This document shows, one piece after another, positions 55,098 through 64,000 of a stretch of DNA of 64,000 nucleotides (its first letter is position 1; the number at the start of each line of letters is the position of its first letter). This DNA comes from Panaeolus papilionaceus (Eukaryota > Basidiomycota > Agaricomycetes > Agaricales). The DNA is taken from positions 1,860,001 to 1,924,000 of the forward strand of contig JADNRZ010000001.1 of NCBI GenBank assembly GCA_015501605.1, written 5' to 3'. The position numbers and the translations under genes were made by a program. Under the pieces are notes generated by a model. The model worked only from the letters and a program-made list of their open reading frames with translations, searched no databases and was not told the origin of the DNA.

Positions 55098-58005
55098 TTA
55101 GCTCTCTGTTACAACTTCTTCTTCTCCCACAGCTTCTGTTCCACTACCCCGATACTTCTGATCCTCGGCTACTAGTGTGAGGTTCGATTGAACATGAGCA
55201 CTCGTGTCAGTTTTTGTAATCTCGCGGAGAGCCATGGTGGCATATGCTGCTGTTCCGAGCTGCAGTTGGATTTGTAAAGCCATAAATTTACCATCTGGCG
55301 TGACAGCCGGCGGGTCGAATCCAAGGAGTTTGTCCTCATCTGACTGGGCTAGAGAAACGTCGGGGTCTGTATAACGCAAGACAGACCAGCTAAGCTCTTT
55401 GGGAAGGTGAAGAATGGCTCTATAAGAGCCGTTTAACGTGTATTCCCTGCACAATATGGTCAGCACTGACAATAGTACAACCAACGGAGTGTGTCCTACT
55501 TTTGTCTTCTCACGAAATTGTTGGGATCCAAACCATCCATTCGAAGAAACTCTCGATAGCGTTCACCCAACTGGCCTCCTGGGTACGCAACATCTGTTCC
55601 AGGAAGTGGCATGATAACATCGAAAATAGTATATTTGTCGAGATCTTCTTCTGTCAATGTTTTCACTTTGGGAGCAACATATGGTTTTCGAGAGCGCCTT
55701 TCGCTGGTTGCTGCTGGAGACTCGCCTAAGAAAAGGAAAATCATCAGCACCACGTTTATTTCAATCCGTGATGAGTACACGCCTGTGTCTTCCTCAAGTT
55801 CAGCCACGTCTACCTCCACGTTTTTCGCTGCCTTTGCATTCTCGAAGACAAGATCTCCTACAATTGGTTTGTCGCTACCGTATGTCTTTATCCGTTCGGA
55901 AACGATTGCATTCCAGACATAGGACTGGTACGCATGAATATACATCAGTCGCAGGTTTCGGGGGATCTGTTGCGGGATTAGATGAATATCTGACAATATT
56001 GCCACAGTTCGACGTACTGTAGACAACGCCCCCATAACGTTTCGGGTGTCCCCTTTTTGCTTCTTGAAACTCTCCAAAATACATCTTTCCGCCACCACAC
56101 GTCTTGGGAAAAGGTTCAGTGCTTTGTCGAGATCGCCTTCGACTAGCCATGCGTCCCGAGCAGCTTCGACATCGGGATGCTCGCCGTGCCTTTTTTGGAG
56201 TATGAGATCTACGGCCTTCTGCCAGTCAGACCTCAGAAGTGCCAAACCAATGGCGTGAGTTGGTACTGATGCTGTTCCGAATCGTTGCATGCCTGGGGAA
56301 CAATTAAGTCGCACATAAATGCTTCAGATGAAACGAGATTCAGCACCATAATAATTAATAAACCCCTTCGTCTTGATGGTATTCATAGCTTCGTCCAGAA
56401 TAGCCATAGATTCAACTTTGACGCTCCTAAGAAGGCCAAAGTTATCAAATCTCTAAAACTATTCCCAGTTCGCAGAGAGAGTCACCTCAAAGTAATCAAA
56501 AAAGCATTGCCTTTGAGCATACCAAGCTCCAGGCTTGCTTTTCTGTAATTGAAATCAGCGATACGAATCCCTCGTTCTCCACGTTGCGACATCGCTTCTT
56601 CCAACGTCCTCCTGCCCCCGATATTGTTTCCAAGACGCCAAATGTCCTCCACCATTTTGTTATGCCTGTTGAGTGAGACGCGTTGGACAGTGACACCGCG
56701 TTTATCTTTGGTTCCAGCCACAGAGAGATCTTTGACGTTGACGTGAAGAAGCCTCGACAAATGTCCCAGAGCATCCTGAGTATCCCGATTCGTTTTTTGC
56801 ATTGTGAAGTGGATGTATGGTGGATATGTCCCCCGAGCCGCACGACCAGGACCTATCATCCAATTGAAAAACTGTTATAGCTGAACAGCGAGTAGTAGGA
56901 TCAACAAACCTAGATTAGCACCTCGTCCTCCTCTAGCGCCTCCACCTTTGCGTACCCATTTTATCACAATCCGTGAACCTTCGTCGGTGGCAGGAGAGGT
57001 TGTATCGGTCTCTGTGTCTAGTTTACCATTGAATAACTCGCGGACAACCTTATGGAATGCAGTACGAGTGTCCTTAGAGTCGATGGGCTAACGGAAGAAA
57101 TTTGAGAGTCTTAAAATGAAGCACGAATTCTACGAAATACCTTAGAAACGACCTTCCTGGTATCAACCCTTCCGCGTCCACCGCGTCCACCGTCCCAAAC
57201 CTCTCTTCCTCCTTTTCCGCCACGCTTTCCACGCCCACCTCCGCTATTACTGGTTTCAGGCCCAGGCTGCTCCAATGCTTGAGCCTCAGAGTCGCCCTCC
57301 TTCGTTACACGTCCAGCCCATCCTGAGTCGGAGACCCTTGGGGGCTCTGGCCCTTCAAGATACATCGTTTTGAGCTGTGTGATGGCCTCTTCCGAAAGAA
57401 ATGGCGACAGAGCTGTGTTAAAGCGCTCTGGCCACGGTTCCTCCTTAACGGCTGGTGTTACTTCAGGGGCATCTACCCCTATTTTACACGGCTCCTCGGT
57501 TGCTTCGGTGACCATAGGTGTCGACTCCATTGCAGTATCTGTTGGCTCTGCCATCACAACATCCCCCTCGACTTCTGCAGCTTTTGCGGCAGGCTCAGGT
57601 TCCTTCGGTCCCTTCGGCTTTCCTAGATCTTTTACATGGATAACATTCCCATCTAGATCAACTTCATACACCAAAAAGTCAGTGAACCTGATAAACTTTT
57701 AATTTCAAGGAGATGTGGGTACTAGGCGAAATGTGAACCCACCTTTGTTTAATGATACCCTCGACTTTGGCTTCCCCTCTTCCGATATACTCAGAGATAC
57801 CGACATCGGCTTCGAGGAAGTTCAGAGCAGCGCCTGGGACAGCTTTTGGTAGAGGTATTCCGAGCAGGGCATGACTGGGTGGAAGAACATGATTGTAGGG
57901 TTTAGTTGACTCCTCGGTATTTTCGGTGTCAAACTTCTGGCGTTTTTTGTCTGGACCATCAACAAGTTCATCTTCCTCGCGTTCACGGGTTGGAGCTGTG
58001 GACAT
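55098..58005 (-). CDS. PUS7: tRNA/mRNA pseudouridine synthase Pus7 (TruD family)
   Basis: Pus7 converts uridine to pseudouridine in tRNA, U2 snRNA and mRNA. The ATG at 58003-58005 opens MSTAPTREREEDELVDGPDK, then FLEADVGISEYIGRGEAKVE and GIIKQRFTDFLVYEVDLDGN. A long acidic/Pro-rich insertion follows, then an RG-rich stretch (GGGRGKRGGKGGREVWDGGR) and IDSKDTRTAFHKVVRE. PPYIHFTMQKTNRDTQDAL comes next. The catalytic motif is VKDLSVAGTKDKRGVTVQRV (Asp nucleophile). GNAFLITLR, FINYYGMQRFGTASVPTHAI, PRNLRLMYIHAYQSYVWNAI and FDVIMPLPGTDVAYPG form the TRUD domain, ending VVTES. It is larger than yeast Pus7's core because of the insertions. About eight introns are present. All TruD motifs are visible. 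Confidence 0.94.
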
Positions 58006-58971
58006 GAATCGCGAATTTTTTGGGTGGTTGAGGTAGGAAAGTAGAATTGATCACAAGAGAGATCACGAAAGTCCTTTTGGGAAAATAGTCATCAAGACGA
58101 TGATTACCGTGAGTGGCAGTTCGCTAGTTTGTCAACATTGTCAATAATTTTATTGTAAGACAGCTCATCGTATACTATTTATCTAATCTATGGTTCTATG
58201 AGTTTAGAGCTAAAGTTTTTTTTTACTACACTGCCCATTGTTCTCGTGAGATTTTGTGAAAGGTCTAAAATAATTGGTTGGTTTACTACTGTCTCATCTT
58301 GTGTGTCCTAGTAGTGGAAATAGAGTATGGGGGTCGGACTGCACAATTCTGATCAGAATCCCTTAGCGCTTAGTTCTCTCGTTCGATCAAGGTCATCGTG
58401 ATCTTGACGACAAGTAGATTATTATGGACCTTCGAAGCTACATCCTGACCACTCAAAGCATCCAAATGGACAACCAACTTGATATTGATAAAATACACGG
58501 TCATGGAGGATATTAGAAAGAAGTGCCGGGGTGATTCTAGATCATTAGTAACTCGATTTTCGAAAGTATACTATAATTTCAATTACATCCCAGCACGAAA
58601 TGCACTCATACATGCAGACAGTATATTGACGGATACCAACATAACTTTGAGATAACTTTTCAGAATGACTTTCGACATTTTCTTTTACCAGATATGTCCA
58701 AAATAGGCAGGACCTCCCTTTTGATTAGGTCAGCATCAGTTCTCTCAACATTCTCAACCCCTTCAATACCACCCCCAAACCCTCTACACATCGCCAAAAT
58801 CATCGTCCAAGGTGAGCACGACTCTTAATATCGTCTGAAACTCCGTCCATACGTTTCAGAGAGGCGTTTCAAATGCTCGTAGCGCAATTTCTGAACATTT
58901 TACGTGCTGGAACGGATGGATGCTGGACTTTGGACTTGGATGGAGATACTGAGATCTTGCACTTCTCTTAG
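58006..58971. promoter_or_regulatory. PUS7 / uL6 divergent region with a spliced uL6 leader
   Basis: About 965 bp. The rightmost part holds an apparent 5' UTR exon ending CCAAG at 58811 and an intron 58812-58971 (GTGAGC to TTAG) whose acceptor abuts the uL6 ATG directly. The left and middle parts (58020-58700) contain no supported gene. A TTTTTTTT run lies near 58217. Confidence 0.5.
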
Positions 58972-59705
58972 ATGCGGGACGTCCTCAAGACCGAAGAACT
59001 CGAAATCCCCTCTGACGTTCAAGTCGCCGTTAAGTCGAGGGTTATCTCCGTCACTGGACCCCGTGGAACCTTGACAAAGAACGTCCGACATGTCGATATG
59101 GACATCAGGGTGGTGAAGGGCAAGACGACAACCGTCCAGTTGGCTGTTTGGCAGGGCGGCAGGAAGCACGTTGCTTGCCTCCGAACAATCCGTACCCTCA
59201 TCAACAACATGGTTATCGGTGTCACAAAGGTAGCTTTAATCCAACTCTACAATGTCTTCATTTAATCCAGATTTTCTGTGTAGGGCTTCCGCTACAAAAT
59301 GCGCGCTGTCTATGCCCATTTCCCCATCAACTGCATTATCCAGGAGAATGGTCACGCCGTTGAGATCCGTAACTTCTTGGGCGAGAAGGTGAGCACACAC
59401 TATCACAAATAATAGTCGAGAGATTTCTAACGAGTGACGTAGACCGTCCGACATGTCAACATGTTGGAGGGTGTTGAGGTCTCAGAGTCGAAAGCGCAAA
59501 AGGATGAGCTCATCCTTGAGGGCAATGACATCGACAATGTATCGCAATCTGGTGTGTATTGTTTTTTTGCAGTTTTCGATAATGTTACTTATACATACAT
59601 GCAGCTGCATCAATCCAGGGCATCTGTCGTGTGCGTAACAAGGATATCCGAAAATTCTTGGATGGTATCTATGTGTCAGACAAAGGCACCATTGTTACAG
59701 AGTAG
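58972..59705 (+). CDS. RPL9: 60S ribosomal protein uL6 (L9)
   Basis: A large-subunit ribosomal protein near the GTPase centre. The ATG at 58972, directly after a TTAG acceptor, gives [40 protein letters not shown] follows, the N-terminal uL6 repeat. [19 protein letters not shown] leads through an intron to [18 protein letters not shown], then [37 protein letters not shown] and the terminal [20 protein letters not shown]. It ends GTIVTE at TAG (59703-59705). There are three coding introns plus one in the leader. The length of about 190 residues is as expected. The N-terminus resembles that of other fungal uL6 proteins, supporting this start. Confidence 0.96.
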
Positions 59706-59862
59706 TTACTATGTTGTTCACGTATGAATTCATATGTCTCTTTCATGCCCCAAAAAATATGCAAATTTATTAATATATTGCATTACTGTCCACACACACA
59801 TAATCACAGCTGGCCGTGGATATTGAGCAATATTGAGTTCCCTGAGGGCACGGATGAAATAT

Positions 59863-60914
59863 TTAAGGAATAAAGGGTATTTTTGTCCCGACTCGATTGC
59901 GGTAATCAATATAATCCTGGCCAAAGAACTTGATGAGGGCACCTTCTTCCGCTGAAGAGCTCATTAGTGGTTGGTGAAGAGGAATACACAGAGGAGACTT
60001 ACATCGTGTACGATAGTAAAAGAACCTCCATAAAACGACGGCAAAAATTACGAAAGAGATTGGATTTTGTAGGACGAACTGTGTACCCACAGCCCAGTAG
60101 AAGAAGCCGGCATACGATGGATGACGGAACCAGCTACGAGAATAGAGATGAGTCTGGGCACGAGTGGGGTTCGACAAGACTGACCTGTATACACCATCGG
60201 TCACAAGCTGATGAGAAGCTCTCTTGTTGAAGGCGACCAAATGGGAGAAATTAGTCGACGCGTGAATCATGGCCATAGAGCGAAGGAGTTGGCCGAGTAG
60301 GACCAGCGCAACACCTGTTGAGGATTTAGCAAACCTGCAAAGTCCAAACATTAACCGGCTGTTAGAAACATACCAATTTGTGAGATATACGAATAGGTCT
60401 TCATGTTGGGCCAGAAATAACGAACGATAACATATTCGAATATAGCAATACCATTCGAAACGTGATACATCGCCCCGTTATCCAAGAGGTAAGCTATCCA
60501 TATGTTGTCGGTTAATTCTAAATACTCAAAATTTGCAGACAAAAGGACGGTATTAGTATGCTCACAATCTATACTGCATTTCTCCAAGTTCCATCCCGCC
60601 GTCACTGCAAACTCTGCCCAGTGAAAGAAGGCCCATGCAGACACAAAGAAACCTAGCTGAGATGGCAATAATGAAGAAAGGCCGAGTAGATCATTTGCAA
60701 AGCTGTGTACTCCAAAACAGAAGGTTATTCCTAGTAGAAAAGATATAATGGCTGATGATAGAGGAGTGTTTGGGATGTTTCCGTGAGGACTGTTGACGAG
60801 AGGATTGGTTTCCAGAGGATTTGAGGGAGTAGGTGTGGTCTGTGAAAGGGGCTGAGATATATTGGACCTATTTCTTAATCCTTGGTTTATATTATCCGTA
60901 GATTGGGAGGACAT
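59863..60914 (-). CDS. STE14: Protein-S-isoprenylcysteine O-methyltransferase (Ste14/ICMT)
   Basis: An ER membrane enzyme that methylates the C-terminal prenylcysteine of CaaX proteins such as Ras and mating pheromones. The ATG at 60912-60914 opens a polar leader. Membrane segments follow (SSAIISFLLGITFCFGVHSF, QLGFFVSAWAFFHWAEFAVT). NGAMYHVSNGIAIFEYVIVR and, through an intron, GVALVLLGQLLRSMAMIHAS come next, then TNFSHLVAFNKRASHQLVTD. The catalytic C-terminal region is YSWFRHPSYAGFFYWAVGTQ and, after a final intron, EEGALIKFFGQDYIDYRNRV. All ICMT hallmarks (RHPSY, EE..L...F...Y..Y) are present. Basidiomycete pheromones are farnesylated, so this gene would also serve mating. About five introns are present. 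Confidence 0.93.
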
Positions 60915-61072
60915 GATGAAAGAAAGAAAGAAAGAAGAAGTAATGTCATAAAGACAATGGCAAAGGATACTCAGAATGATGAATTATTATTGTTTGGGCG
61001 TCATTTCACTCTTTCCTTATTTGGGTCTCCTCGATTTTTGGTTTCCTCCGTCTATTTCTGGATTCGACCCTC

Positions 61073-63606
61073 ATGCTCATTGCAAAATGTCGTTTGCAAC
61101 AGACATTGAGGTCATTAAATACCTTATATAACCCCAGATTTCTACATACTTCTGGTAGACATGATCCACAAAAGCTTCGTAACATGGCAATCGTTGCCCA
61201 TATCGGTTTGTTCTGTTCTATCCCTGTCGTTCCGAACTACGAACTAAGTTACAGTTGCTCAATAGATTCAGGGAAGACGACTTTGTCCGAGTCCATTCTC
61301 CTAAAATCTTCCTATATATCTGCCTCTGGAACTGTCGACACAGGAAGCACTACAACAGACTTTTTGCCTGTGGAGCGTGAACGAGGCATTACGGTTCAAT
61401 CCGCCAGTATACCAGTGCATTGGAAAGATTGGACTATCAACCTCATTGATACTCCTGGACATGCGGACTTTGGAATGGAGGTTGAAAGTGCCAGTCGTGT
61501 GGTCGACGGAGCTGTGGTCCTGTTGGATTCAGTAGAGGGTGTCGAGGCGCAAACGAAAGGCGTCTGGCAACAACTCGATCGGTTTGTAAAAACATATCTG
61601 CTTCTCGTTCACAGCTGAACCGCTTTCTAGGTATGGAGTCCCTACAAGGATGGTGTTTCTCAACAAATTAGATCGGCCCGGTGCTTCGTTTTCCTCGTCT
61701 CTAACGTCTCTGCTCCTCCATCGCCTTCATCACAACCCTATGGCCATAACCCTGCCAATCGCATCGTTTGACCCAACTCATTACAACACAGGGGAGAACG
61801 GTATTGAAGGCTTGGTAGACCTTGTCAAGTGGGAACTCTGGAAATACGATGAGGAGGGAAATGGCACATCCTACCCTATTCCACGCAACACGGACGACCT
61901 AAAAACATTCGAGCACCTCCCTGACACACATCCAGTTAATCAACACTTGGTTTCTGCCCGCACTCAGATGCTAGAAAACCTTTCCATGTCATCAGACGAA
62001 CTAATGGAGCAGCTTTTGGACCTTCCCTCAGATGCTTCATCATACCTCTCTCTAGAGAGCTCGACAATCATGCCCCACTTGCGCCAGGCCTCGTTAGATG
62101 GAAAAATTCTGCCCGTTCTTTGTGGCTCAGCGATGAAGCATATTGGGAGCAACTTGGTTCTCGACTATATTGGTGAATTACTGGCCAGCCCTTTGGACAT
62201 AGCACTTCAAAAACAGGAGAAAATGGAGCACCTTCAAATGCTCGCATGGAAGGTTGTTTGGGACGATAAGAAAGGGTGGATGACTTTCGTTAGGGTTTAT
62301 TCAGGTAGGGCGAACCTGTCCATACATTGTCGGACGCTGAATAATATTACAAGGCAACCTGACTCGGCAAAGTGCGCTGTTTAACGTCAACAGGAATACG
62401 AAAGAAAAAACAGGGAAACTACTTCTTCTCTACGCGTCTGAAGCAAAGGAAGTCGATGAGCTTCCCTTTGGATGTGTTGGTGTTGTTTTGGGATTGAAAT
62501 ATACCCGCACTGGCGATACTCTGGTCAGTGCAGGCGCACCAGACTCCCTGAAGCAAGCATCTCGGGATATCACCCCTCCTCCTGCTGTCATATCCGCATC
62601 CGTTATACCCCAGTCTCACTCAGACCTTCAGCCAGTGCAAGATGCACTGGAATCTTTGGCTCGTACCGATCCTTCCTTACGGGTTGATGCCCAAGATGGA
62701 CAGCTTTTGATCCATGGTCTTGGTGCCCTCCATCTCGAAATTGTCGAAGGACGTCTACGCGGAGAGTGGAAGGCCAACTTCGAACTAGGAAAACGTTACG
62801 TGAGCTACCGCGAAGGTCTGGGCTCCAGCCAACCAGCTGAAGGATGGGACATCTGGCAAGCTGAGGTTAGTGGCAAGCCTGTGTCATTGAAAATTCCTCT
62901 CCAAATTCGCGCACTTGAAGAAAAAGAACAAGGTGATCCAGGTTGGGACGGGAACATCGTCATCGATGAGAAGGGTCGTCTAGTGCCACCTCCCTCATCA
63001 CTTGCTGGAGCAGGGTCTTTAGTCGCCAACATCTCCGAGGGCATACAAAGCGCCCTTTCAGGCTCGCCACATTCTTCGCTTCCGTTAACTCATATCCATA
63101 TTCAAATTGGCAACGTCAAAACTTTGACAACCAAAACACCATCAATCGTCACAGGTGCCTCTGCAGCTGTCATGAGACAATGGATCAGAGAGGCAGGAAT
63201 GGGACCCATATTGGAGCCGTTCATCTTCCTCAAGGTATCTGTGGGAGAAAGTTCTTTGGGTAAAGTTGTGAAGGACTTGACGGAGCATGGGGGTGAAGTA
63301 TTAGACCTTGGAGAGTCGAATTTCCAAGACGGCGATAACCAAAGCAACTTCTCGCAAGATGGTGTATACATTCCGCCAGACTGGCTTTCCCCCTCGGCGA
63401 CACCTACTATGGGATCAAAAGGTCGCGTAACGCATGTCAAGAGGTCGGTCAACGGCGTCGCCCCACTTAGTCGATTCTTAGACTACTCGAACCGTCTAAG
63501 GGCATTGTCCGAGGGCCATGGTGTCTTTGAACTTTCATCTGCTGGATTTAGAGAGGTTTCTACAGATCGCAAGCTAGAAATATTGCGCGAAATAGGTAGA
63601 GCATGA
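61073..63606 (+). CDS. MEF2: Mitochondrial ribosome-recycling elongation factor G2
   Basis: EF-G2mt acts with the recycling factor RRF to split mitochondrial ribosomes after termination. The ATG at 61073 opens a basic presequence (MLIAKCRLQQTLRSLNTLYN). The P-loop AHIDSGKTTLSESIL is interrupted by an intron inside the Asp codon. Switch II and partners follow: ERERGITVQSASIPVHWKDW, NLIDTPGHADFGMEVESASR, and FLNKLDRPGASF for NKxD. Later domains read LPVLCGSAMKHIG, GWMTFVRVYSG and, after an intron, FNVNRNTKEKTGKLLLLYAS. DGQLLIHGLGALHLEIVEGR, EPFIFLKVSVGESSLGKVVK and FLDYSNRLRALSEGHGVFEL close the protein. The divergent domain IV with a long insertion favours EF-G2 over EF-G1. There are four introns. 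It is divergent from STE14 across 158 bp. Confidence 0.92.
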
Positions 63607-63672
63607 AGGATATGCATAGATATTTAAGGATTCGTGTACCCATTAATAAATTTTATAATCACTAGAATTCGC

Positions 63673-64000
63673 TTACAGCTCTCTAAACTCGTCAGCATCG
63701 CCGAATAGAACCATGCCATCCATCTCGTCTCCGTCGTCAGCAACTCCACCACCGTATGATTCGATGCTCTGCAGAATCTGACTCAATTGCATCATACCCC
63801 CTTCCTCTTCTTCTTCGTACAGGCCATCATCTTTCATAATTTTATCCAGAACGGCTTGCGATAAGACTGCTTTGGACCCTGTGGTAGGGACCTTTCGTTG
63901 CGGCTCAGCTGCATTTTCTGTTTCCTCTTCTTCTGGGAGGAACAATGGAGTTGCTGCTCTGGGCTCGACCACGCCCAGGTTTGCTTCTCCACTCGGCCGA
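63673..64000 (-). CDS. C-terminal end of an acidic protein of unknown function (partial)
   Basis: The frame is open from the right edge to the stop at 63673-63675. The visible 108 residues include GEANLGVVEPRAATPLFLPE, a Glu-rich run, SKAVLSQAVLDKIMKDDGLY, then EEEEEGGMMQLSQILQSIES and an acidic end (DDGDEMDGMVLFGDADEFRE followed by Leu). It is strongly acidic with one predicted helix. I do not recognise the family, and the rest lies outside the window. It converges on MEF2 with only 66 bp between the stops. Confidence 0.6.
   Translation of the reverse strand, partial: RPSGEANLGVVEPRAATPLFLPEEEETENAAEPQRKVPTTGSKAVLSQAVLDKIMKDDGLYEEEEEGGMMQLSQILQSIESYGGGVADDGDEMDGMVLFGDADEFREL

Overview
The window is nuclear DNA from a filamentous basidiomycete, most likely an Agaricomycete. 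Genes are densely packed on both strands and broken by many short GT-AG introns of about 45-65 nt. Several proteins belong to families typical of, or abundant in, such fungi: a DUF2985 membrane protein, a likely DUF262 protein and an Sdt1-type nucleotidase. There are no bacterial-style operons and no specialised-metabolite cluster. I found no tRNA, rRNA or CRISPR array. Almost everything is conserved housekeeping or regulatory machinery. I see no previously undescribed multi-gene system; the new material is a handful of unrecognised proteins, one small transposon-like element and some unusual gene structures.

Layout, left to right. 1-8 kb: the 3' end of a likely DUF262 protein (+), DCC1 cohesion clamp-loader subunit (-), cytosolic glutamine synthetase (-), AP-1 sigma adaptin (-), an empty stretch of about 1.7 kb, and an ER J-protein of the Erj5 type (-). 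8.6-17 kb: RNA polymerase I factor RRN7 (+), a long disordered protein (+), and two unrecognised genes on the minus strand. 17-24 kb: an SDT1-type nucleotidase (-), ribosomal protein eL6 (+), mitochondrial insertase COX18 (+), centromeric histone CENP-A (-), and a Gfd2/YDR514C-type RNase-H-fold protein (+). 24-32 kb: ceramide synthase (-), RNA exonuclease REX3 (+), PHAF1/UPF0183 (-) and DNA polymerase epsilon subunit DPB2 (+). 32-42 kb is filled by one giant gene for an FMP27/BLTP2 bridge-like lipid transfer protein (+). 42-52 kb: DUF2985 membrane protein (+), URA3 (-), PCF11 (+), SWT1 (+) and a SUR1-type mannosyltransferase (+). 52-64 kb: an MFS transporter with a coding minisatellite (-), PUS7 (-), ribosomal protein uL6 (+), STE14 (-), mitochondrial EF-G2 (+) and a partial acidic protein (-).

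Functional links are loose and look like chance proximity. DCC1, DPB2 and CENP-A act in S phase or chromosome segregation; PCF11, SWT1, REX3 and Gfd2 in RNA processing and surveillance; LAG1-type ceramide synthase, SUR1-type transferase and FMP27 in membrane lipid metabolism; COX18 and MEF2 in mitochondrial biogenesis. Many neighbours share divergent promoters of only 150-260 bp (LAG1/REX3, PHAF1/DPB2, STE14/MEF2, CENP-A/GFD2). The DPB2 promoter carries two MluI cell-cycle boxes, and the glutamine synthetase promoter carries paired GATA motifs. The clearest mobile-element trace is a 219-bp palindromic, TA-flanked element between URA3 and PCF11.

Exon boundaries were assigned by eye from splice signals and reading-frame continuity, so outer coordinates are more reliable than each internal junction.
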